Assembly: GCA_041674345.1 (NCBI GenBank)
Contig: JBAYVY010000044.1
Span: forward strand, 1 to 14,752
From: JBAYVY01 sp041674345
Lineage (GTDB): Bacteria; Planctomycetota; Phycisphaerae; Phycisphaerales; Zrk34
Length of the DNA: 14,752 nucleotides
Reading direction: 5' to 3'
The notes beneath the pieces are model-generated. The model did not search any database. It saw only the letters and a program-made list of their open reading frames with translations, and was not told the origin of the DNA. Positions 1 through 4,685 of the stretch are shown here, in pieces (within the stretch, counting starts at the first letter, position 1; each line of letters starts with the position of its first letter). The position numbers and the translations under genes were made by a program.

Positions 1-1085
1 AGTTCGATTTGGGCGCAGAATTGGTTGAACCAGGCGGTGGAACCGGTGGGGGAAGCGGATTTGAATTGGCGCAGGAAATCGGCAATTTTCGTGTTCGTGA
101 GATCGCTAAGCCGCAAGCGGCAGGAGGGAGACGACTCATCTGACGGGGTTTTGAGTTCGACTTTGACGATGGGGGCGTGGTTGGATTTGAAGTCGAGATC
201 GACGTTGCAGCGGTCGGCGATGCGGGAGGTGTTGGCGAGTGCTTCGTCGCCGGCGGTGTCGAGGTAGCCGCGGAAGATATCCGCCATTTGTTTGGGACTT
301 TTGACGAAGACCTGGGGCGGGTATTTCATTCGGGCCGGGTCGTTTTTGGTTTTTCCGGTGGAGATGCAGACGAGGGAATCGTGAGCGTCGTAGTCTTCTT
401 CGAGGAGGAAGTGGGAGTCGTTGTCGCAGACCAGGGGGATGTCGAGTTGGCGTGCGAGTTTGACGAGGAGGGGGTTGATGCGGTTTTGTTCATCAACGTG
501 ATGTTGGAGTTCGATGAAGAAACAAGGTTGTCCATCGGCGTTGGGCGGGAAGGTTTTTTTATGCCAGAGGGCTTCTTCGAGGGCGGCGTTCCAGTGGATT
601 TTGTCTTTGTTTTTGTGGAACTCGGTGAGGTGGTGAGCGATGGAGGAGCCGAGGTGGCCATTGATGGCGATGAGACCGGCGGACCACTGGGCGAGTGTGG
701 ATTTATCCATTCGGGGCTTGTAGTAGAAGCCGCGGAGGTAGGCGTCGGAGGAGAGTTTGAGGAGGTTGTGCCAGCCGGTGGGATTTTCGGCGAGGAGGAC
801 GAGATGGAACCCGCCGTCGGCGATGCCGGTGTAGGTTTTGTCGGTGCGGTCTTTGGGGGCGACGTAGGCCTCGATTCCGAGGATGGGTTTGATGCCGGCC
901 GCTTTGGCGGTGTTGTAGAACTTGACAGCGCCGTGGAGGTTTCCGTGGTCGGTGACGGCGACGGCGTTCATGCCGAGTGATTTGACGTGCGCGATGAGTT
1001 TGTCGATGCGGTTGGCGCCGTCGAGGAGGGAATACTCGCTGTGGAGGTGGAGGTGTGTGTAGGTTGGGGTATTGGTATCAGCCAT
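1..1085 (-). CDS. dnaE: DNA polymerase III subunit alpha, N-terminal part (partial at window edge)
   Basis: Replicative polymerase catalytic subunit; only the first 361 codons are present and the rest lies left of the window. The frame is open from an ATG at 1085-1083 to base 1. The product starts with a PHP domain: HLHLHSEYSLLDGA at residues 11-24, VTDHGNLHG at 44-52, GIEAYVAP at 70-77 and DNDSHFLL at 221-228. The metal-binding His/Asp residues of an active-type PHP (proofreading) domain are all there, unlike the degenerate E. coli version. After about residue 300 it leaves the usual DnaE pattern: residues 311-350 form a poorly conserved spacer that includes CRLRLSDL, encoded by a dispersed palindromic repeat (105-121). 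A GGAG lies about 10 bases upstream of the ATG. Divergent from the esterase gene. DnaE identity is clear; sub-type (DnaE1) is inferred. Confidence 0.95.
   Translation of the reverse strand, partial: MADTNTPTYTHLHLHSEYSLLDGANRIDKLIAHVKSLGMNAVAVTDHGNLHGAVKFYNTAKAAGIKPILGIEAYVAPKDRTDKTYTGIADGGFHLVLLAENPTGWHNLLKLSSDAYLRGFYYKPRMDKSTLAQWSAGLIAINGHLGSSIAHHLTEFHKNKDKIHWNAALEEALWHKKTFPPNADGQPCFFIELQHHVDEQNRINPLLVKLARQLDIPLVCDNDSHFLLEEDYDAHDSLVCISTGKTKNDPARMKYPPQVFVKSPKQMADIFRGYLDTAGDEALANTSRIADRCNVDLDFKSNHAPIVKVELKTPSDESSPSCRLRLSDLTNTKIADFLRQFKSASPTGSTAWFNQFCAQIE
105..121. repeat. Palindromic dispersed repeat, copy 1 (inside dnaE)
   Basis: GCTAAGCCGCAAGCGGC, containing the perfect palindrome GCCGC-AA-GCGGC. 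The same 17 bases recur at 2131-2147 and the 14-base core AAGCCGCAAGCGGC at 1398-1411. Here it is read through in frame by dnaE as CRLRLSD (residues 322-328), in a region where DnaE proteins are not conserved. Confidence 0.8.
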
Positions 1086-1158
1086 CCGTGGCGAGCTCCG
1101 GGCCGGTGTTCGGCGGTGAGGGGTGGAACTTGTGTGTGTGTGATGCGATGTGATAGTG

Positions 1159-1170
1159 TATCGCGCGATA
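1159..1170. promoter_or_regulatory. 12-bp perfect palindrome between divergent dnaE and esterase genes
   Basis: TATCGCGCGATA lies in the 204-bp gap (1086-1289) that must contain the promoters of both divergent genes. A perfect palindrome here could be an operator, but no known factor is recognised and no convincing -35/-10 pair was found beside it. The rest of the gap has a TG-rich run (1131-1143) and nothing else recognisable. Confidence 0.25.
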
Positions 1171-1289
1171 TTGGAATGAGAAGAGGAAGTTTTGGGGAAT
1201 TGCGGGTCGCCACGGTCTGCCGCCTAAGAAGGCGTCATCCCGTGCTTGGAAGAGCGGTGTGTGTGGGTGAAAAAAGAAGGATTTGCAAG

Positions 1290-2093
1290 ATGGTTGATAC
1301 ATTGCCGTTATGGGAATCCGGGAGTGTGAATGATGTGGAGACGTTGGGGGTGAGGCCGCATTTGGAGGTGTATTGGGGGGTGAGGCGTCCGGAGGGCAAG
1401 CCGCAAGCGGCGGTGGTGGTGTTGCCGGGCGGGGGATATGGAACGCGGGCGCCGCATGAGGGTTCGCCGTTCGCGCAGTTGTTCGCGGCGCACGGGATCA
1501 CGGCGTTCGTGTGCCACTATCGTGTGTTGCCGCACCGTTGGCCGGCGAGTTACGCGGATGCGGCGCGGGCGATCCGGTTGGTGCGGAGCAAGGCGAAGGA
1601 ACTGAACATTGACCCGGAGCGTGTGGGGCTGATGGGATTCAGCGCGGGGGGGCATTGCGCGTGTACGGTGGGGACGCAGCCGGAGTTGCATCATGATGCG
1701 CATGATGATTGGGTGGGGAAATACAGCGCCAGGCCGCAGCGGTTGATACTGGGGTATCCGGTGGTGTCGTTCGTGACGAATCCGCATCAGGGATCGTGCA
1801 ACAATCTGCTGGGCGAGAACGCGACGGAGGAACAGCGTCGGCGGTTTTCCAACGAACTGCATGTGACGAAGGAAAATCCGGCGACGTTCATCTTTCACAC
1901 GGCGGATGACGGGGCGGTGCCGGTGGAGAACTCGCTGAATTACGCGGCGGCGTGCAGCCGGGTGAAGGTGTCCTGCGAGTTGCACGTGTATGCCAGCGGA
2001 CCGCACGGGGTGGGCATGGCGCTGAACCAGACGGGGTTGAAGGGATGGACGGGGTTGATGATGGATTGGATGAAGGATTGGTGGGCGATGTGA
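1290..2093 (+). CDS. Alpha/beta hydrolase, acetyl-xylan-esterase-like (BD-FAE type)
   Basis: A 267-residue serine hydrolase, probably a carbohydrate-ester esterase. Visible signs: the oxyanion-hole strand VVVLPGGGY at residues 42-50, the nucleophile elbow GFSAGG (Ser118) at 116-121, the acid in HTADDGAVP (Asp206 or 207), and the catalytic His in GPHGVGM (His239). The chosen start is the ATG at 1290, which has AGAAGG nine bases upstream; the frame stays open far upstream to 987, but that extension has no hydrolase-like sequence and is antisense to dnaE. No signal peptide is visible, so it is predicted to be cytoplasmic. The stretch EGKPQAA (35-41), just before the first core strand, is encoded by a dispersed palindromic repeat. 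Family resemblance is to the xylan/acetyl esterase group often found in planctomycetes; the actual substrate cannot be told. Confidence 0.85.
   Translation: MVDTLPLWESGSVNDVETLGVRPHLEVYWGVRRPEGKPQAAVVVLPGGGYGTRAPHEGSPFAQLFAAHGITAFVCHYRVLPHRWPASYADAARAIRLVRSKAKELNIDPERVGLMGFSAGGHCACTVGTQPELHHDAHDDWVGKYSARPQRLILGYPVVSFVTNPHQGSCNNLLGENATEEQRRRFSNELHVTKENPATFIFHTADDGAVPVENSLNYAAACSRVKVSCELHVYASGPHGVGMALNQTGLKGWTGLMMDWMKDWWAM
1398..1411. repeat. Palindromic dispersed repeat, copy 2 (14-base core, inside the esterase gene)
   Basis: AAGCCGCAAGCGGC, identical to the core of the 105-121 and 2131-2147 copies. It encodes KPQAA in the esterase, in the variable N-terminal segment just before the VVVLPGGGY strand. 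It is GC-rich and short, so chance identity is possible for this copy alone. Confidence 0.5.
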
Positions 2094-2097
2094 GAGA

Positions 2098-2130
2098 GGG
2101 GCTGGGGATTAGGGGCTGGGGGTGGGGATT
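2098..2130. repeat. G-rich repeat in convergent intergenic gap
   Basis: Imperfect repeats of GGGGCTGGGGATTA and GGGGCTGGGGGT fill the gap between the esterase stop (2093) and the next palindromic repeat. A similar sequence, GGGGCTGGGGAGGA followed by GGGGGCTAGGG, occurs at 4218-4242, upstream of bioA, so this is a second dispersed family in the window. Confidence 0.55.
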
Positions 2131-2147
2131 GCTAAGCCGCAAGCGGC
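2131..2147. repeat. Palindromic dispersed repeat, copy 3 (intergenic)
   Basis: Exact 17-base match to 105-121. It begins three bases beyond the stop codon (2152-2150) of the Eis-like ORF, so that gene ends at the edge of the repeat. Together with the G-rich run at 2098-2130 it makes up nearly the whole convergent gap; its GCCGC/GCGGC stem is too short to call a terminator. Confidence 0.8.
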
Positions 2148-2149
2148 GA

Positions 2150-2584
2150 TCAGGGACGGGGGAAGGCGGCGGTGAGGGCGGCGAGGGTTTCGTCGTCGGC
2201 GGCCAAGCGGCGGGTTTGTCGCAGTTCGGCGGGGGTGGCGCGATGGTGAACCAGAGCGGTGAATGCGTCGATGTCGAGACGGATGTGGCCGGTGCCGCCG
2301 CGCTGGACGGTGGGTTTGCCGTTGCGGATCGACAGGACGTATCGACCGGAGGCGGAAGAATTTCTGATTTCTGATTTCTGATTTCTGATTGGGTGGGAGG
2401 GTGTTTCTGTCTTCTCATCGCTCATCGCTCGTCGCTCATCGCTTTCACTTCCGGGGACACTTCCGGGGGCGGGGGCGGGGGCGGGGTGAATGTCGAAGTG
2501 CAGTTCGACGAACACGGGGGGATAGGCGCGATTCATCAGCGCGGCGTGAACATCGGCGATGGGCGGATCGTTCGCGGTCATCAT
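2150..2584 (-). CDS. Small protein resembling only the C-terminal (SCP2-like) domain of Eis-type acetyltransferases, with repeat-derived insert
   Basis: Predicted 144-residue product. Residues 11-33 (DVHAALMNRAYPPVFVELHF then DIH) and 79-144 (GRYVLSIRNGKPTV, RLDIDAFTALV, ATPAELRQTRRL, LAALTAAFP) follow the pattern of the C-terminal domain of Eis/GNAT acetyltransferases, which are normally about 400 residues. The GNAT domains are missing, so it is a stand-alone domain or a decayed remnant. Between the two parts, residues about 34-78 are encoded entirely by repeats: a GGGGGC run, two ACTTCCGGGG units and two heptamer arrays. The ATG at 2584 follows the bioA stop (2588-2586) by one base, suggesting translational coupling; a start further upstream (2620) would overlap bioA. 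Domain assignment is by pattern recognition and moderate; function is unknown. Confidence 0.5.
   Translation of the reverse strand: MMTANDPPIADVHAALMNRAYPPVFVELHFDIHPAPAPAPGSVPGSESDERRAMSDEKTETPSHPIRNQKSEIRNSSASGRYVLSIRNGKPTVQRGGTGHIRLDIDAFTALVHHRATPAELRQTRRLAADDETLAALTAAFPRP
2361..2388. repeat. Heptanucleotide tandem array (TTTCTGA)4
   Basis: Four perfect copies of TTTCTGA. On the minus strand the unit TCAGAAA is free of stops in every frame and is read by the Eis-like ORF as part of IRNQKSEIRN; on the plus strand the array contains TGA in a long enough reading of any frame. It resembles the heptanucleotide STRR class known from cyanobacteria in unit length only. Confidence 0.9.
2414..2441. 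repeat. Heptanucleotide tandem array (CTCATCG)4 with one variant unit
   Basis: Units are CTCATCG, CTCATCG, CTCGTCG, CTCATCG. On the minus strand the unit is CGATGAG, which would place a TGA in the Eis-like frame; the single variant unit (CGACGAG) turns that TGA into CGA, giving SDERRAMSDE. It lies 25 bases from the TTTCTGA array, and both arrays have four units of seven bases. Confidence 0.9.
2446..2485. repeat. ACTTCCGGGG-type repeat followed by GGGGGC run
   Basis: Two units, CACTTCCGGGGA and CACTTCCGGGGG, are followed by three GGGGGC hexamers. Read on the minus strand this gives the APAPAPGSVPGS part of the Eis-like ORF insert. It belongs to the same family as the units in bioA, manC and cysA. 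Confidence 0.8.
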
Positions 2585-2585
2585 G

Positions 2586-4196
2586 TCATGCCTGTTGCGC
2601 GATGCAGTCAATGACGACATCGGCGAGTGTGTTCAGTTGATCGTCGGTGATGGCCAAGGGAGGCATGAGGACGATGACATCGCCGAGGGGACGGATGATG
2701 ACGCCGCGCTCGCGGGCGGCGAGACAGATGTCGTAGCCCAAACGGCGTGAACTTCCGGGGATAAAACTTCCGGGGGATTCGCCGAAGTCACCGAGTGAAC
2801 TTCCGCCGTGCGACTCCCCGCCCGCTGAAGCGGGCGGGCCGAGTTCGATGCCGATCATCAGGCCGCGCTGGCGCACGTCCTTGACGATGGCGAACTTCCG
2901 GGGGTCGCGCAGCGCATCAAGTCGGCGGGCGAGCAGTTCGGCTTTACGGTGGACCTGGGCGACCACGTCGTTTTGTTCAAACAAGTCGAGCGATGCGATC
3001 GCCGCGGCGCAGGCCAACGGATTGCCCGTGTAGGTGTGGCCGTGGTAGAGCGTTTTGAACTCGTGCAGTTCGCCCTCGAAACTCGCGGCGATTTCATCGG
3101 TCGCCAATGTCGCGGCCAGAGGCAGGTATCCGCCGGTGATGCCCTTGCCCAGACACAAAATGTCGGGCTGCACGTTTTCATGATCGCATGCGAACATCCG
3201 CCCGGTGCGGCCGAAACCCGTGGCCACTTCATCGGCGATCAGCAGCGTGCCGAACTTGCGACAGAGCGCTTCGACCCCCGGCAGATAACCATCGGGCTGC
3301 ATGACCATCCCCGCCGCGCCCTGCACGAGCGGTTCGATGATGACGCCGGCACAGTGTTCGCCGAGTTCGTCGAGCTTGGCTTCAAGGGCGTCGAGCGCTT
3401 CATTCACAGCCAGTTCGCATGCGATGGGGTCTTCGAGAGGCCAGATTCTGGGACGCTGCGCGTCACCCGCTAAACATTGGACGCGCGGCGGATCGACGAA
3501 CTCGGTGTGGAAAATCATCGAACGATACGGACGATGAAACAACTCGCTGTAACCGATGGACATGGCGCCGGTGGTGTCGCCGTGGTACGCGCCGCTCATC
3601 GCGATGAACGTGGCACGCCCCGGCTGACCCCGGTGATACCAATGACCGATCGTCATTTTGAAAGCGACCTCGGTGGCGGTGGCCCCGGCGTCGGAATAGA
3701 AGACTTTGGTAAGAAGGGACTGGGAGGGGGAGGGAAGGGAATAAGGGAATAAGGGAATAAGGGATTGAGAGAAAGAGGCGGAGCCGATGCTTGCCTCGTC
3801 CCTTATTCCCTCATTCCCCAATTCCCTTCTTCCCTCACTCCCTAATTTCCTCATTCCCTTTGCCTTTCCCCCCGGCGCGATCGCGCACAATCTCGCCGCC
3901 AGTTCGATGGCGGTTGGATGTGACAGGCCCAGCAGTGTGGTGTGTGCGATGCGGTCGAGTTGATCGCGGATGGCCTGGTCGATTTGCGGCACGCGGTGGC
4001 CGTGGACGTTGCACCAGAGCGAGGACACGCCGTCGATGTATCGCCGACCGGCGGTGTCGATCAGCTCGCAACCCTCGCCGGATTCGATAATCAGCGGGTC
4101 GGCCAGCCGCCACTGCCGCATGGGTGTGAACGGATGCCAGACGTGGGCGTGATCGAGCGCAACCAGGCGTTGGGTCGGTGTCGGTGTCGGGGTCAT
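2586..4196 (-). CDS. bioA: Adenosylmethionine-8-amino-7-oxononanoate aminotransferase with two repeat-derived insertions
   Basis: PLP-dependent class III aminotransferase of biotin synthesis, converting 7-keto-8-aminopelargonate to 7,8-diaminopelargonate with S-adenosylmethionine as amino donor. Motifs: HVWHPFTPM (18-26), SGAYHGDTTGAMS (201-213), ADEVATGFGRTG (321-332) with the cofactor Asp322, and the PLP lysine Lys351 in LGKGITGG; GHTYTGNP (386-393) is also typical of BioA. At 536 residues it is about 90 longer than usual. The excess is two segments: residues about 111-160 (Lys/Gly/Glu then Ser/Leu/Pro rich, from an inverted GGGAATAA array) and about 431-485 (PRKF, GPPASAGG, PGSFIPGSS, from GAACTTCCGGGGG units and a GC hairpin). 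Both fall between conserved blocks and keep the frame. The N-terminus encodes a TPTPTPT run from a hexamer repeat; no strong ribosome site is seen. Enzyme identity is firm; activity of this insert-bearing form is not known. Confidence 0.92.
   Translation of the reverse strand: MTPTPTPTQRLVALDHAHVWHPFTPMRQWRLADPLIIESGEGCELIDTAGRRYIDGVSSLWCNVHGHRVPQIDQAIRDQLDRIAHTTLLGLSHPTAIELAARLCAIAPGGKAKGMRKLGSEGRRELGNEGIRDEASIGSASFSQSLIPLFPYSLPSPSQSLLTKVFYSDAGATATEVAFKMTIGHWYHRGQPGRATFIAMSGAYHGDTTGAMSIGYSELFHRPYRSMIFHTEFVDPPRVQCLAGDAQRPRIWPLEDPIACELAVNEALDALEAKLDELGEHCAGVIIEPLVQGAAGMVMQPDGYLPGVEALCRKFGTLLIADEVATGFGRTGRMFACDHENVQPDILCLGKGITGGYLPLAATLATDEIAASFEGELHEFKTLYHGHTYTGNPLACAAAIASLDLFEQNDVVAQVHRKAELLARRLDALRDPRKFAIVKDVRQRGLMIGIELGPPASAGGESHGGSSLGDFGESPGSFIPGSSRRLGYDICLAARERGVIIRPLGDVIVLMPPLAITDDQLNTLADVVIDCIAQQA
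2751..2776. repeat. Two ACTTCCGGGG units inside bioA
   Basis: ACTTCCGGGG at 2751-2760 and ACTTCCGGGGG at 2766-2776; a degenerate third, ACTTCCGCCG, starts at 2799. On the bioA coding strand they read PGSFIPGSS, in the segment between GLMIGIEL and YDICLAARERG where BioA proteins vary in length. Confidence 0.85.
2817..2838. repeat. GC hairpin element inside bioA
   Basis: CCCGCCCGCT (2817-2826), two-base loop GA, AGCGGGCGGG (2829-2838): a perfect ten-base-pair inverted repeat. It is read by bioA as PPASAGG at the start of the second insertion. A perfect hairpin in the middle of a coding region looks like a REP-type element rather than a terminator (no T run). Confidence 0.75.
2892..2904. repeat. 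GAACTTCCGGGGG unit inside bioA
   Basis: A single full unit. On the coding strand it is read as PRKF (residues 432-435), a different frame from the PGSF reading of the copies 130 bases away. It sits in the loop between LDALR and VKDVRQRG. Confidence 0.8.
3717..3866. repeat. In-frame repeat insertion in bioA with inverted GGGAATAA arms
   Basis: About 150 bases with a base composition unlike the rest of bioA. One arm (3737-3764) is repeats of GGGAATAA; the other (3799-3826) is the inverted counterpart, CCCTTATTCCCTCATTCCCC and on; then further CCCTNA-type degenerate units run to about 3860. Between the arms are 34 bases. The whole stretch is open in the bioA frame (residues 111-160). Boundaries are estimated from where BioA similarity stops (AIAPGG) and resumes (LTKVFYSDAGAT). 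Confidence 0.75.
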
Positions 4197-4481
4197 GGGA
4201 GAATAGTGTAATGGAATGGGGCTGGGGAGGAGGGGGCTAGGGAATTGTATTTTGCGTACAACTTCCCAAACTGACTCTGCCCCTTCCCCTAGCCCCCAAT
4301 CCGGTGATTCGGATTCCGATATCCAACTATAAAATCAGACTATTCCCAACTTTGCACTTGCATTTCAAATCCGGGTCGGTTATTATCTTTTCGTTGGCGG
4401 GGTTTTGGTCCGGCACCGGCCCCCACCCGACCCGCCACGTTTTCAATCATCCGCCAAGGCCCATCGCCTCAACCGTTGGCA

Positions 4482-4513
4482 AAAACCTCGACGCGGGAGC
4501 ATCGGGGTTTTTT
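4482..4513 (+). terminator. Hairpin with T run, terminator-like, in bioA-manC gap
   Basis: AAAACCTCGA (4482-4491) pairs with TCGGGGTTTT (4502-4511) over ten base pairs including one G-U, with a ten-base loop, followed by T to 4513. The flanking A and T runs make it work in either direction. No known plus-strand gene lies upstream of it, so it could end a small RNA or be a leftover; a second, overlapping pairing of TCGGGG (4502-4507) with CCCCGA downstream (near 4555) is possible. Confidence 0.4.
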
Positions 4514-4578
4514 GTTGCGCTTCAAAAAAACGCAGCCCCGACCCCCGCGATCCGCCGAAAATTGTCGATAAGAAGAGT

Positions 4579-4599
4579 AGGAGTCAGGAGTCATGAGTG
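4579..4599. repeat. Heptanucleotide repeat AGGAGTC x2 plus ATGAGTG
   Basis: Two perfect AGGAGTC units and one degenerate unit. It is the third array in this window with a seven-base period, here intergenic. Confidence 0.6.
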
Positions 4600-4647
4600 A
4601 AGTTTTGCGAAAGTCCAGTAAGGAGTAAGGGCCCCCGGCGCGCCGAA

Positions 4648-4653
4648 TATAAT
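4648..4653 (+). promoter_or_regulatory. Candidate -10 box of manC
   Basis: TATAAT matches the housekeeping -10 consensus exactly and lies 32 bases upstream of the manC ATG, which would give a short leader containing the GAGGAA ribosome site (4675-4680). The bases at the -35 spacing (4625-4630, GTAAGG) do not match consensus, so this is a half-supported call. Confidence 0.4.
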
Positions 4654-4685
4654 ATCTCCTGTCTCCTTCTTCACGAGGAATCTTC

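Larger units (their letters stand above)
4197..4685. other. 489-base intergenic stretch between divergent bioA and manC
   Basis: No protein-coding gene is supported here; the longest open frame (4304-4600, plus) has no recognisable sequence and ends in repeats. Contents: an inverted pair of GGGGGCTAGGG (4232-4242) and CCCCTAGCCCCC (4286-4297); an AT-richer block (4313-4400) differing from its surroundings; hairpins at 4482-4511 and 4502-4555; a heptamer repeat AGGAGTC, AGGAGTC, ATGAGTG (4579-4599); and the manC promoter region. It must hold both divergent promoters. A small RNA gene ending at the T run near 4513 is possible but no known RNA family was recognised. Confidence 0.6.

Noticed and set aside
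177..980. Plus-strand frame of 267 codons opposite dnaE
   Set aside because: Val/Gly/Glu-rich antisense shadow; the minus strand carries clear PHP-domain motifs.
987..1289. N-terminal extension of the esterase to an upstream ATG
   Set aside because: It overlaps dnaE in antisense, has no hydrolase-like sequence, and a well-placed ribosome site precedes the ATG at 1290.
2817..2838. GC hairpin as a transcription terminator
   Set aside because: It lies inside the bioA coding region and has no following T run on either strand.
4304..4600. 98-codon plus-strand frame in the bioA-manC gap
   Set aside because: It runs through hairpins and a heptamer repeat, has no ribosome site and no recognisable sequence.
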